64,000 nt of DNA from Brevundimonas sp. LM2 (GTDB lineage Bacteria; Pseudomonadota; Alphaproteobacteria; Caulobacterales; Caulobacteraceae): positions 3,142,501 to 3,206,500 of the forward strand of contig NZ_CP019508.1 in the NCBI RefSeq assembly GCF_002002865.1, in the 5' to 3' direction. Positions within the stretch are counted from its first letter, which is position 1; every line of letters begins with the position of its first letter. Under the pieces are notes generated by a model. It did not search any database and was not told the origin of the DNA. It saw only the letters and a list, made by a program, of their open reading frames with translations. A program made the position numbers and the translations under genes. Shown here in pieces: positions 27,951-36,320 of the stretch.

Positions 27951-28100
27951 GCCCTCCCCCTCGAGGGGGGAGGGTTGGGTGGGGGTGGGGGCACGGCGGA
28001 TCAGATAAGGCAACAGGGCTCCGTCGGAGTCTCGCGGGGCAACGGGTGGCGCCGTGCCTCCACCCCATCCCCGACCCTTCCCCCTCGAGGGGAAGGGAGC
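27951..28100. repeat. REP-like composite palindrome (type Y)
   Basis: Inverted units at about 27951-27997 and 28051-28100 each hold a CCCCCTCGAGGGG-type hairpin plus a GGTTGGGTGGGGGTGGGGGC-like tail and its complement. The layout matches the element in the leuC-leuD gap (1725-1890). A short hairpin around CTCCGTCGGAG sits between the units. It separates the two acyl-CoA dehydrogenase genes, which are otherwise in the same orientation. Confidence 0.83.
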
Positions 28101-28117
28101 AGAAAGGGAGGACACGC

Positions 28118-29296
28118 TCACGCCCCCGGCAGCTGCAGCAGGTGTTTGGCGATGATGTTCAGCTGGACCTCGCTGGTCCCGCCCTCGATCGAGTTCGCCT
28201 TGGTCCGCAGCCAGTCGCGGGCGGCGGTGCCCTTCTTCGACCGATCGCTGTCCCACTCCAGCGCGTCCGAGCCGCCGGCGGCCATGGCCAGTTCGTGACG
28301 GCGCTTGTTCAGCTCCGAGCCGTAGTATTTCAGCATGGAGGCGATGGCGGGCGAGACCTGTTTCGCCTTCACCTGATCCCCGACCCGCTCCATCGACAGG
28401 CGGAAGGCGGCGGCGTCGATCTCCAGATCGGCGATCTTCGCCCGCAGCATGGGTTCGTCGAGACGGCCCGCCTCGTCCAGCCCGATCGAGTCGACCGCGA
28501 CGTGGCTCATGGGCCGGCCGATGTCGCCGATGCCGCCGATCATGGTGCGCTCATGCGCCAGCAGGGCCTTGGCCACGTCCCAGCCCCGGTTCAGCGTCCC
28601 GACCAGGTTCGCCTTCTCGACCCGGACGTCGTCGAAGAAGGTCTCGCAGAAGGGCGACTTGCCGCTGATCAGGGCGATGGGTTTGGTCGTCACCCCCGGC
28701 GTGGCCATGTCGAACAGGACGAAACTGATGCCCAGATGCTTGGGGGCCTCCGGGTCGGTGCGGACCAGGCAGAAGATCCAGTCGGCCTGGTCGGCATAGG
28801 AGGTCCAGACCTTCTGGCCGTTGACGATCCAGTGGTCGCCGCGATCCTCGGCCCGGGTCTGGATGCCCGACAAGTCGGAGCCCGCGCCGGGTTCGGAATA
28901 GCCCTGGCACCAGCGGATCTCGCCGCGCACGATCTCGGGCAGAAAGCGCTTCTTCTGTTCCTCGGTGCCGAACTGCAGCAGGGCCGGGCCCAGCATCCAG
29001 AGGCCGAAGGACGACAGCGGCGACTGGGCGTCGATGCGGCGCATCTCCGACGCCAGCACCTTGGCCTCCTCGCGGCTCAGCCCGCCGCCGCCGTATTCGG
29101 TCGGCCATTCCGGCGCGGTCCAGCCGCGCTCGCCCATGACCGACATCCAGCGCTGGTGGGCCGGGGTCTTGAAGGCCCCGTTGCGCCCGCCCCAGACCCG
29201 GTCCTCCTCATTGGCGAGGGGACCGCGGCATTCGGCCGGGCAGTTCGCCTCCAGCCAGGCGCGGGTCTCGGCGCGGAAGGTGTCCAGATCGGCCAT
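28118..29296 (-). CDS. acyl-CoA dehydrogenase family protein (longer paralogue)
   Basis: FAD-dependent acyl-CoA dehydrogenase of 392 residues with a good AGGGAG ribosome-binding site. Motifs include RWMSVMGERGWTAPEWPTEYGGGG, the FAD-binding WCQGYSEPGAGSDL, QKVWTSYADQADWIFCLVRT, and a C-terminal GGTSEVQLNIIAKHLLQLP. These resemble the large-subunit type seen in steroid or branched-acyl catabolism. Together with the following gene it may form a two-component dehydrogenase. No neighbouring ligase, thiolase or hydratase indicates the pathway. Confidence 0.9.
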   Translation of the reverse strand: MADLDTFRAETRAWLEANCPAECRGPLANEEDRVWGGRNGAFKTPAHQRWMSVMGERGWTAPEWPTEYGGGGLSREEAKVLASEMRRIDAQSPLSSFGLWMLGPALLQFGTEEQKKRFLPEIVRGEIRWCQGYSEPGAGSDLSGIQTRAEDRGDHWIVNGQKVWTSYADQADWIFCLVRTDPEAPKHLGISFVLFDMATPGVTTKPIALISGKSPFCETFFDDVRVEKANLVGTLNRGWDVAKALLAHERTMIGGIGDIGRPMSHVAVDSIGLDEAGRLDEPMLRAKIADLEIDAAAFRLSMERVGDQVKAKQVSPAIASMLKYYGSELNKRRHELAMAAGGSDALEWDSDRSKKGTAARDWLRTKANSIEGGTSEVQLNIIAKHLLQLPGA

Positions 29297-29378
29297 GGTT
29301 CGCTCCCTGACGCCTGTCCCGGCGTCTCAGGCGGTCAGAATAGCAAAGAAAACGGGTGACGTAGCGTCAGGGAAGAAC

Positions 29379-29529
29379 CTCTCCCTCCCCCTGCGGGGGA
29401 GGGTGGGCGAAGCGAAGCGGAGACCGGGTGGGGGCGGCCCGGCGAGCCAGACACAGACTTGCGCCACGTTGCCTTGCCGCCCCCACCCCGTCGCTGCGCG
29501 ACGCCCCTCCCCCGCAGGGGGAGGGAGAG
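29379..29529. repeat. REP-like composite palindrome (type X)
   Basis: Inverted units at 29379-29437 and 29477-29529 have CTCCCCCTGCGGGGGAGG-type hairpins and a shared GCGGAGACCGGGTGGGGGCGG tail (with complement), the same design as 19334-19483. The outer ends are exact complements (CTCTCCCTCCCCC and GGGGGAGGGAGAG). It lies between two minus-strand genes and ends 8 nt before the stop of the Lrp-type gene. Confidence 0.83.
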
Positions 29530-29537
29530 CGTCTGTG

Positions 29538-29795
29538 TCAGCCCTTGCTCGGCAGGAAGGGCGAAAACGTAATCACCGTGAAGGTGTCGCGGATGTGCGG
29601 CCGGGTCTGGACGGACTTGGTCACGAAGGTGCCGATGTCCATCTCCTTGGGCAGCTGGAACTTGGCCAGCAGGTCGTACTGGCCCGAGGTGGAATAGACC
29701 TCCGAGACGTTCTCGACATTGTCGACCATGTCGGCGGCGACGTCGTTGGCGTGCCCCAGCTCGCATTTGATGAAGACGAAGATGGCGGTCATCAT
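29538..29795 (-). CDS. stand-alone Lrp/AsnC ligand-binding (RAM) domain protein
   Basis: An 85-residue protein consisting only of the alpha-beta RAM domain of Lrp/AsnC regulators, with no helix-turn-helix. MTAIFVFIKCELGHANDVA forms the first strand and helix, and YSTSGQYDLLAKFQLPKEMDI carries the expected Gly-x-Tyr-Asp motif. The end is ITFSPFLPSKG. Two adjacent ATGs (29795 and 29792) are possible. Stand-alone RAM proteins bind small ligands such as amino acids and can modulate other regulators; the target is unknown. It is divergent from the hydrolase at 29843/29905. Confidence 0.82.
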   Translation of the reverse strand: MMTAIFVFIKCELGHANDVAADMVDNVENVSEVYSTSGQYDLLAKFQLPKEMDIGTFVTKSVQTRPHIRDTFTVITFSPFLPSKG

Positions 29796-29904
29796 GGCGT
29801 GAGGCTCCGGTGTTCGCGGGCTTGGTAGCGGATGCCGACACGATGGATAAGCCCCCCTGTCCCCGGCCGAATGGCTGGAGGCCGAATACAACAACCGCGC
29901 CGCC

Positions 29905-30663
29905 GTGCCGGACCACCCGGTGCTGATGGCCCGCTGGAAGGCGGCGGCCGAGGCGGCCCGCGCCGCCCATCCCCCGACCTTGGTCCGCTATGGCCCCGGC
30001 GAGCGCGAGGTCATGGACCTGTTCGAGGCCGGGCCGGACGCCCCGGTCGCGGTCTTCATCCACGGCGGCTACTGGCAGGCCCTGGACAAGGCCTGGTTCA
30101 GCGGCATCGCCCCGGCCCTGCTGGCCCACGGGATCAGCGTCGCCATCCCGTCCTACGACCTGTGCCCGACGGTGCGGCTGGGCCGGATCGTGCAGCAGAT
30201 GCGCACGGTCGCCGACGGGCTGCGTGCCCGTAACGGTCGCCGGCCCATGGTGTTCGGCCATTCCGCCGGCGGGCATCTGGCGGCCTGCCTGCTCAGCGAG
30301 GCCCGGGCCTCGGCGGCCCTGGCGATCTCGGGCGTGTTCGACCTGGCCCCGCTGATCCCGACCTCGATCAACACCGCCCTGCGGCTGGACGCGCGCGAGG
30401 CGGCGGCCCTGTCGCCGATCCACTGGCCGGCCCCGAACGGCTCGACGCCCGGGGGCACGGTATTGGACTGCGTCGTCGGCGGGGCCGAGACCTCCGAGTT
30501 CATCCGTCAGTCGCAGGCCATGGCCGAGCTGTGGGGGGCCAAGGGCGTCGAGACCCGGTTCGAGGCCCTGCCCGGCCTGAACCATTTCACCGTGCTGGAC
30601 CCGCTGACCGATCCGGACAGCGCCCTGGTCCGGCGGATCGTGGAGTTGACCCGGGCGTTGTGA
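29905..30663 (+). CDS. alpha/beta hydrolase, arylformamidase-like; start probably frameshifted
   Basis: Serine hydrolase with an oxyanion-hole HGGYWQALDKA, nucleophile elbow GHSAGGH and a final catalytic-type His in GLNHFTVLD, resembling kynurenine formamidase-like proteins. The in-frame GTG at 29905 gives 252 residues. The same frame upstream (from 29857) encodes LSPAEWLEAEYNNRAA, which looks like the genuine N-terminus but has no start codon before a TAA. An ATG at 29843 reads MDKPP and would join this frame if the C6 run at 29852-29857 had one extra C. The gene may therefore be frameshifted in the assembly or in nature. The physiological substrate is uncertain; no other kynurenine-pathway gene is nearby. 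Confidence 0.82.
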   Translation: MPDHPVLMARWKAAAEAARAAHPPTLVRYGPGEREVMDLFEAGPDAPVAVFIHGGYWQALDKAWFSGIAPALLAHGISVAIPSYDLCPTVRLGRIVQQMRTVADGLRARNGRRPMVFGHSAGGHLAACLLSEARASAALAISGVFDLAPLIPTSINTALRLDAREAAALSPIHWPAPNGSTPGGTVLDCVVGGAETSEFIRQSQAMAELWGAKGVETRFEALPGLNHFTVLDPLTDPDSALVRRIVELTRAL

Positions 30664-30667
30664 GCCC

Positions 30668-31441
30668 ATGCGGATCGCCACCTTCAACATCAACGGCGTC
30701 AACACCCGCCTGACCAACCTGATCGCCTGGCTGGAGGAGACCCGGCCCGACGTCGCCTGTCTGCAGGAGCTGAAGGCGCCGCAGGACAAGTTCCCGGAAG
30801 CCGCCATCCGCGAGGCCGGCTATCACGCCGCCTGGGTCGGGGAATCGCGCTGGAACGGCGTCGCCATCCTGAGCCGCGACGCCCCGCCGGTCGTGACCCG
30901 CCGCGCCCTGCCCGGCGACCCCAAGGACGTCCAGAGCCGCTATCTGGAGGCCGCCGTGAACGGGGTCCTGGTCGCCTGCCTGTATCTGCCCAACGGCAAT
31001 CCGCAGCCGGGGCCCAAGTTCGACTACAAACTGGCCTGGTTCGAGCGGCTGATCGCCCACGCCCGCACGCTGTTCGACACCGAGGCGGCCGTTGTCCTGG
31101 CCGGGGACTACAACGTCGTCCCGACCGAGGCCGACATCTACAACAGCCGGTCCTGGAAGAAGAACGCCCTGCTGCAGCCCGAGAGCCGGGCGGCCTATGC
31201 CCGGATGCTGGAGGACGGCTGGACCGACGCCCTGCGCGAGCGGTTTCCAGACGAGGCCGTCTATACGTTCTGGGAGTATTTCCGCGACAGCTGGGGCCGC
31301 AACGCCGGGCTGCGGCTGGACCACGTGTTGCTGAACCCGGAAGCCGCCGAACGGCTGACCGACGCGGGCGTCGATGCCGAGGTTCGCGGCCAAGAGCACG
31401 CCAGCGACCATGCGCCCGCCTGGATCGAACTGCGCGACTGA
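30668..31441 (+). CDS. xthA: exodeoxyribonuclease III
   Basis: AP endonuclease and 3'-5' exonuclease of base-excision repair, 257 residues, standard for the family. Catalytic motifs are ATFNINGVNTR at the N-terminus, CLQELKAPQDKFP with the metal-binding Glu, and LAGDYNVVPTEAD with the Asp/Asn pair. RLDHVLLNPE and SDHAPAWIEL carry the C-terminal Asp-His. It begins 4 nt after the hydrolase stop, so the two are likely co-transcribed. Confidence 0.95.
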   Translation: MRIATFNINGVNTRLTNLIAWLEETRPDVACLQELKAPQDKFPEAAIREAGYHAAWVGESRWNGVAILSRDAPPVVTRRALPGDPKDVQSRYLEAAVNGVLVACLYLPNGNPQPGPKFDYKLAWFERLIAHARTLFDTEAAVVLAGDYNVVPTEADIYNSRSWKKNALLQPESRAAYARMLEDGWTDALRERFPDEAVYTFWEYFRDSWGRNAGLRLDHVLLNPEAAERLTDAGVDAEVRGQEHASDHAPAWIELRD

Positions 31442-31506
31442 CGCCGCCACCCCTCGCAATCGCGACACAGTGACGCCACTATAGAACGGCGCAGCAAGGG
31501 GCAGAC

Positions 31507-33363
31507 ATGGCGGAACCGACGGGAATGGGGCTGGGGCATGCGGTGGCGCTGCTGGCCGTGGCCGTGTTCGCCGTGCCGCTGTTCAAACGCTTCGGCCTGG
31601 GGGCGGTCCTGGGCTACCTCGCCGCCGGCCTGGCGGTCGGTCCGTTCGGCTTCGGCCTGATCCAGGACACGGAGGCCGTGCTGCACGTCGCCGAGCTGGG
31701 CGTCGTCATGTTCCTGTTCCTGATCGGGCTGGAGATGCGGCCGGCCCGGCTGTGGAGCCTGCGCCAGGAGATTTTCGGCCTGGGCGCGCTGCAGGTCCTG
31801 GTCTGCGGCACCCTGCTCACCGGGGCGGCGATCCTGTTCGGCCTGCCCTGGTATGCGGCCCTGGTGCTGGGCTCGGGCTTCGCCCTGTCCTCCACCGCCA
31901 TCGTCATGCAGCTGCTGGAGGAGCGGAACGAGAACAACGAGACCGACGGGGAGCGCGTCGTCTCGATCCTGCTGTTCGAGGATCTGGCCATCGTGCCGCT
32001 CCTGGCGATCGTGGCCATCCTGGCCGGCCAGTTCGGCACCACCATCGAGAACCCGCAGCCGATCTGGATCACCGTCGGCTTCGCCATCGCCGCCGTCGCG
32101 GCCGTCTATGTCATCGGGCGCTGGGCGCTGAACCCGGCCTTCCGGCTGCTGGCGCGGTACGGCGGGCGCGAGGTGATGACGGCGGGGGCCCTGCTGGTCG
32201 TGCTGGGCGCGGCCTGGGCCATGGACCTGGGCGGGCTGTCGATGGCCATGGGGGCCTTCCTGGCCGGGGTCCTGTTGTCGGAATCCACCTTCCGCAACCA
32301 GCTGGAGGCCGACGTCGAGCCGTTCCGCGGCATCCTGCTGGGCCTGTTCTTCCTCAGCGTCGGCATGTCGCTGGACCTCGGCGTCGTGGCCGGCGACTGG
32401 CCGATCGTGCTGGGCGGGGTCGCCGCCTTCATGGGGGCCAAGATCTTCGGCGTCTATTCGGTCGCCCGGGTGATGAAGGCCTCGCACAGCGAGGCGGTCA
32501 AGCGTGCCGCCCTGATGGGCGAGGGCGGGGAGTTCGCCTTCGTCCTCTATGCCGCCGCCCTGGCCGCCGGTCTGTTCGACGGCCGCACCGCCGCCATCGC
32601 CTCGGCCGTGGTGATCCTGTCGATGGCCCTGACGCCGCTGCGCATGCTGATCGCCGACCGGCTGAGGTCGCGCGAGCCGGTGTCGCTGGAGGGGGTGGAG
32701 GAGGCCCGCAACCTGCAGGAGCGGGTGCTGGTGATCGGCTTCGGTCGCTTCGCCCAGGTGGTCTGTCAGCCGCTTCTGGCGCGCGACGTCGACGTCTCGA
32801 TCGTCGACATCGACGTGGACATGATCAAGGCCGCCGGCAACTTCGGCTTCAAGGTCTATTACGGCGACGGCGCGCGGCTGGACGTGCTGCGGTCCTCCGG
32901 CGCCGCGGACGCCGAGAGCATCCTGGTCTGCGTCGACAAGCCCGAGACGGCCGACCGGATCGTCGAACTGGTGCAGGCCGAGTTCCCCCTGACCAAGCTG
33001 TTCGTGCGGGCCTATGACCGGGGTCATTCGATCCGCCTGATCAAGGCGGGCGTCGAATACCATATCCGCGAGACCTTCGAGAGCGCCCTGGCCTTCAGCG
33101 AGCACGTGCTGATGGACCTGGGCTTCTCGGACCAGGAGGCGCGCGAGGCGGTCGATGACGCCCGCCGTCGCGACTACGAGCGGTTGACCCTGCAGGTGGC
33201 GGGCGGACTGCAGGCGGGTCGCGCCCTGTCGCGCGGCAATGCCACCACGCCGGAACCCGCCCCCTATGTGAAGCCGCGCCGCGAAGGCCGCGCATTGAAC
33301 GAGGAGGCGGCGGAGATGATGACGGCCGAGCAGATCGCGCAGCGGCGGAAGGAAAAGGTCTGA
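31507..33363 (+). CDS. CPA2-family cation:proton antiporter with TrkA-N domain (KefB/C-like)
   Basis: Inner-membrane monovalent cation/proton antiporter, 618 residues. About the first 385 residues form some twelve hydrophobic segments, with family motifs FGLGAVLGYLAAGLAVGPFG, LFLIGLEMRP and ALSSTAIVMQLL. From about residue 406 a Rossmann RCK domain begins at VLVIGFGRFAQVVCQPLL and includes SIVDIDVDM and YYGDGARLDVL, a nucleotide-binding gate as in KefB/KefC. The last 60 residues are charged. Glutathione gating as in KefC cannot be asserted; no ancillary kefF/G gene is adjacent. Confidence 0.92.
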   Translation: MAEPTGMGLGHAVALLAVAVFAVPLFKRFGLGAVLGYLAAGLAVGPFGFGLIQDTEAVLHVAELGVVMFLFLIGLEMRPARLWSLRQEIFGLGALQVLVCGTLLTGAAILFGLPWYAALVLGSGFALSSTAIVMQLLEERNENNETDGERVVSILLFEDLAIVPLLAIVAILAGQFGTTIENPQPIWITVGFAIAAVAAVYVIGRWALNPAFRLLARYGGREVMTAGALLVVLGAAWAMDLGGLSMAMGAFLAGVLLSESTFRNQLEADVEPFRGILLGLFFLSVGMSLDLGVVAGDWPIVLGGVAAFMGAKIFGVYSVARVMKASHSEAVKRAALMGEGGEFAFVLYAAALAAGLFDGRTAAIASAVVILSMALTPLRMLIADRLRSREPVSLEGVEEARNLQERVLVIGFGRFAQVVCQPLLARDVDVSIVDIDVDMIKAAGNFGFKVYYGDGARLDVLRSSGAADAESILVCVDKPETADRIVELVQAEFPLTKLFVRAYDRGHSIRLIKAGVEYHIRETFESALAFSEHVLMDLGFSDQEAREAVDDARRRDYERLTLQVAGGLQAGRALSRGNATTPEPAPYVKPRREGRALNEEAAEMMTAEQIAQRRKEKV

Positions 33364-33476
33364 TCCCGACCCTGACTGTTGCGCAGTCGGCACAGCGCTG
33401 ACCAGAAGCGGCGCCGGAGCCTGCGATCGTGAAACCGTTCCACGCGGATCGTCGTTTTTCCGTCAGGAGACTGAAG

Positions 33477-33791
33477 ATGAGCAAGACCGACAAGACCAAT
33501 AAGCCCGACCTGCGCCTGGTGGCGGGCGAGTCCGAGATCTACGACCTGATGCGCGCGCCCCAGACCACGGCCGAGCGCGTGCAGCGGCTGCAGGCCGAGG
33601 CCCGGGCCCTGGCCGTCGAACAGGTCGAGGCGCTGGAGAAGCTGCTGCTGCAGGCCTCCGCCATGGCCGAGGACATCGCCAAGGGCGGCGACGCCTATCC
33701 GGTCGGGGCGCGCGAGATCGCCTCGCGTCTGGCCGAGGACCTGCCGTCCAGGGCCGGAAGCATCAAGGCGATCGTGTCGCGGAGCCTGTGA
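33477..33791 (+). CDS. hypothetical coiled-coil protein
   Basis: A small cytoplasmic protein of 104 residues that I do not recognise by name. The ATG at 33477 has AGGAGA 6 nt upstream. It is highly charged and helical, with a probable coiled coil across residues 28-65 (TTAERVQRLQAEARALAVEQ and the heptad-like continuation). A GGDAYPVGAREIASRLAEDL segment looks like a conserved alphaproteobacterial pattern. There is no signal peptide or membrane segment. Its 3' end overlaps the convergent DUF4126 gene by 29 bp. Confidence 0.72.
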   Translation: MSKTDKTNKPDLRLVAGESEIYDLMRAPQTTAERVQRLQAEARALAVEQVEALEKLLLQASAMAEDIAKGGDAYPVGAREIASRLAEDLPSRAGSIKAIVSRSL

Positions 33792-34413
33792 CCTCGCGCC
33801 GGTAGAGCCGTTCGCGCATCCGCCGCGCCAGCCGGAACACCAGCACCGCCACGAACACCATCAGCACCGGCACCAGCACGGGCGCCAGGAAGGCCAGCAT
33901 CACGGTCAGGAAGCTGAGTACGTCCTCGATCAGCGACAGCACCGGATTGCCGATCCCGCCCGTCGTGGCCGTGGACGCCAGTCGGGTGCCGCCCTGGGCC
34001 GCGTTGAAGGCAAAGGCGGTCGGGGCCCCGACGATGACGCCGGCGACCGCCGCGGTGGTGGGGTCCAGCCCGGCGAAGACGCTGCCCGCCGCGACGGCCC
34101 CGGCGACGGGACGGGTGAAGGCCCCCATCACGTTCAGGCCGTGATCCACGACCGGGATCTTGTCGCCCGCGAACTCCACCATGGCGGCGATGCCGAGCGC
34201 CGCGACGGCGGGCCAGTCGGCCAGCCAGGCCATCTGGTCGTTCAACGTCACGCCGAACAGCTCGAACCGCGCCGCCAGGGCCAGCATCAGCAGCGGCAGG
34301 AAGGTCCGCAGGCCGGTCGCCGAGGCGAGGCCCAGCCCCAGCAGCGCCGGCAGGACCCAGGTTTCCAGCGGACCCGAGACCGCGCCCAGGTCGGGAATAT
34401 CGATACCGTCCAT
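33763..34413 (-). CDS. DUF4126 membrane protein
   Basis: Integral membrane protein of 216 residues starting MDGIDIPDLG. It has an opening segment LPALLGLGLASATGLRTFLPLLML, a repeat-like VEFAGDKIPVVDHG motif, and GAPTAFAFNAAQGGTRLASTATTGGIGNP, typical of DUF4126. About five or six hydrophobic stretches are visible, and a basic C-terminal tail follows the last one. The function of the family is unknown. The 97-nt gap to the divergent SDR gene must hold both promoters. Confidence 0.85.
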   Translation of the reverse strand: MDGIDIPDLGAVSGPLETWVLPALLGLGLASATGLRTFLPLLMLALAARFELFGVTLNDQMAWLADWPAVAALGIAAMVEFAGDKIPVVDHGLNVMGAFTRPVAGAVAAGSVFAGLDPTTAAVAGVIVGAPTAFAFNAAQGGTRLASTATTGGIGNPVLSLIEDVLSFLTVMLAFLAPVLVPVLMVFVAVLVFRLARRMRERLYRREVTGSATRSP

Positions 34414-34510
34414 GACTGCCTCCCCGACGGCCCTCCCGCCGTCGTGATGATAATGCGCCGGAACCCGCCAGGGGTCCGCACACTTTGTGGGACTGTCCCT
34501 GGAGAGCCCC

Positions 34511-35500
34511 ATGACCGACCATCTTGAATCCGCCGCCGAAGACACCGCCGACCACGAGCGCGCGATCCAGGCCGGGATCGACGCCAAGGCGGACGGTGCC
34601 GGCGGTGGCGACGCGGATGGCGGCGCGGTCCAGGCCGGAGCCCGGACCTATCCCGAACCCCCCTTCCCCGAACAGCACCAGACCAAGCCCGGCGACGAGG
34701 CCGCCCTGGATCCCGCCCCGATGTACGACGCCCCCTTCTGGACGGGCTCCGGCAAGCTGGAAGGGTTCGCCGCCCTGATCACCGGGGCCGATTCCGGCAT
34801 CGGCCGCAGCGTCGCCGTCCTGTTCGCCCGCGAAGGGGCCGACGTCGCCATCTGCCACCTGGACGAGGACGACGACGCCGAGGTCACCCGACAGGCCGTC
34901 GAGGCCGAGGGCCGCCGCGCCATCGTGCTGAAGGGCGACGTCGCCGATCCCGAATTCTCGAAAATGGCCGTGGCCGAGACGCTCAAGGCCTTCGGGCGTC
35001 TGGATGTCGTCGTGCCCAACGCCGCCTTCCAGGAGCATGTCGACGCCTTCGAGGACCTGACCTTCGAACATTTCGACCGGACGCTGAAGACCAACCTCTA
35101 CGGCTATTTCAACCTGGCCCAGGCGGCGGTGCCGCACATGAAGGCGGGCGGCGCGATCGTGATGACCGGCTCCGTCACCGGCATCCTGGGCAACAAGGAC
35201 CTGCTCGACTATTCGATGACCAAGGGCGGCATCCACGCCTTCGCCCGGTCGCTGGGCACCCACCTGGCCCCGCGCGGCATCCGCGTGAACGCGGTGGCAC
35301 CCGGCCCGGTCTGGACGCCGCTGAACCCGGCCGACAAACAGGCCGAGGACGTGGCCCAGTTCGGGGCCAAGACGGTGATGAAACGCCCGGCCCAGCCGGA
35401 GGAGATCGCCCCCGCCTACGTCTTCCTGGCCTCGCCCCAGATGTCGAGCTTCATCACCGGCGAGGTGCTGCCGATCATCGGCGGATATGCGGGCGGCTAG
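34511..35500 (+). CDS. SDR-family oxidoreductase, general-stress type (YghA-like)
   Basis: NAD(P)-dependent short-chain dehydrogenase of 329 residues, with GGAGAG about 5 nt before the ATG. An acidic leader of about 75 residues contains the family's YPEPPFPEQHQTKPG motif. The Rossmann motif ALITGADSGIGRSVA follows, then VPNAAFQ (in place of NNAG), the catalytic YSMTKGG with Tyr and Lys, and APGPVWTPL. Relatives are often general stress proteins. Ser, Tyr and Lys are all present, so it should be active, but the substrate is unknown. Confidence 0.9.
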   Translation: MTDHLESAAEDTADHERAIQAGIDAKADGAGGGDADGGAVQAGARTYPEPPFPEQHQTKPGDEAALDPAPMYDAPFWTGSGKLEGFAALITGADSGIGRSVAVLFAREGADVAICHLDEDDDAEVTRQAVEAEGRRAIVLKGDVADPEFSKMAVAETLKAFGRLDVVVPNAAFQEHVDAFEDLTFEHFDRTLKTNLYGYFNLAQAAVPHMKAGGAIVMTGSVTGILGNKDLLDYSMTKGGIHAFARSLGTHLAPRGIRVNAVAPGPVWTPLNPADKQAEDVAQFGAKTVMKRPAQPEEIAPAYVFLASPQMSSFITGEVLPIIGGYAGG

Positions 35501-35544
35501 AGCTTGATCGTTTTCGGTGGACCCCCGCTTTGGGATCCACCGAA
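35491..35544 (+). terminator. stop-codon-linked 23-nt repeat followed by a hairpin
   Basis: The last codons and stop of the SDR gene begin a 23-nt segment containing TAGAGCTTGATCGTTT (35491-35513). It recurs exactly at the end of the retropepsin gene (50288-50310, minus strand). Here it is followed by a 9-bp inverted repeat TTCGGTGGA/TCCACCGAA (35513-35521, 35536-35544) with further GGATCCC-type pairing inside. Placed between convergent genes, it may act as a bidirectional terminator. No T-run follows, so this is not a classical intrinsic terminator. Confidence 0.5.
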
Positions 35545-35562
35545 CGCGTCACTTAACGCTCA

Positions 35563-35856
35563 CTAAATATGCGCGAGGACGTCACTCTGGTCCGGATGGC
35601 GCTTGAACCAGGCGACGGCATAGCCGCAGCGGGGGATCAGCCGGGTCTCCTGCGCGCGGGCATGGTCTGCGAGCGCCTGCATGAACTTTCCGGCCGCGCC
35701 CGAGCCGCGCAGGGCGTCATCGGCCTCGACATGCAGGATGGCGCGCCCGGTGCCGCTGTCGGCATAGTCGGCCCAGACCTGGCGCATCGCGCCGGACGGA
35801 TCGGCGAAGCCCTGTTCGTAGCGCTGCTCGGCGGCGTCGTCGCGAAAGTCGGACAT
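35563..35856 (-). CDS. small GNAT-type N-acetyltransferase (YjdJ-like)
   Basis: A compact 97-residue GNAT-fold protein, the size of the minimal YjdJ-type family. It shows ILHVEADDALRGSGAAGKFMQALADHARAQ, which corresponds to the acetyl-CoA-binding motif and following helix, and ends CGYAVAWFKRHPDQSDVL. A good AGAGGAA ribosome-binding site precedes the ATG. The substrate is unknown. It lies 64 nt downstream of two same-strand membrane protein genes and may share their transcript. Confidence 0.83.
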   Translation of the reverse strand: MSDFRDDAAEQRYEQGFADPSGAMRQVWADYADSGTGRAILHVEADDALRGSGAAGKFMQALADHARAQETRLIPRCGYAVAWFKRHPDQSDVLAHI

Positions 35857-35920
35857 GGTGTTCCTCTTGGGTCAGGGCAAAACCCGCGGGCCCAACGGCC
35901 GTTCCACGGAGGCGGGGGTG

Positions 35921-36310
35921 CTAGGCCGGCTTGTCCTGGAGCAGGTTGAGGAGCGCAAGAACGCTTTTGATCGTGAACCAGACGCCCAGCAGGATGAGCA
36001 CGCCCCAGAGCAGGAAGATGAAAACGATCGGCAATAGTAGCCATGAAAGCAAGACGCTGACGACCAACAGGATCCCCGTCGCAATGGTCCACCAGAAGAC
36101 CGACCAGAACAGGCGAATGGCGGCATCGAGATGCTGTCGCGGGATGCCGGTGGCAGAGCCCCGCCCGGCATAGGCGACGATCAAGCCGACCGGGGCCAGC
36201 AGGGCCGCCGAGGGGATCGACAGGATGAACAGGCCCCAGGCGATCAGGGCGGCGGGCTTGCCTTCGGACGCGTGGCCGGGGGCAAGGGCGGGCTGGGCGG
36301 GGTCGGACAT
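35921..36310 (-). CDS. small membrane protein, DUF4870-like
   Basis: A 129-residue integral membrane protein with three hydrophobic stretches (about 22-45, 67-92 and 95-122) and a short hydrophilic N-terminus. AALIAWGLFILSIPSAALLAPVGLIVAY followed by HLDAAIRLFWSVFWWTI resembles DUF4870/Tic20-like proteins. No function is known. It lies 10 nt after a longer protein with a similar membrane region, so the two look like co-expressed paralogues. Confidence 0.75.
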   Translation of the reverse strand: MSDPAQPALAPGHASEGKPAALIAWGLFILSIPSAALLAPVGLIVAYAGRGSATGIPRQHLDAAIRLFWSVFWWTIATGILLVVSVLLSWLLLPIVFIFLLWGVLILLGVWFTIKSVLALLNLLQDKPA

Positions 36311-36320
36311 GCGTGTTTCC

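Noticed and set aside
29832..30233. Open frame overlapping the start of the arylformamidase-like gene.
   Set aside because: Only its first few codons from 29843 look relevant; the remainder is an out-of-frame shadow of the hydrolase.
34460..34484. GGAAC motif upstream of the stress-type SDR as an EcfG (general stress sigma) -35 box.
   Set aside because: No CGTT-like -10 element is found at 16-17 nt; CACTTT is present instead.
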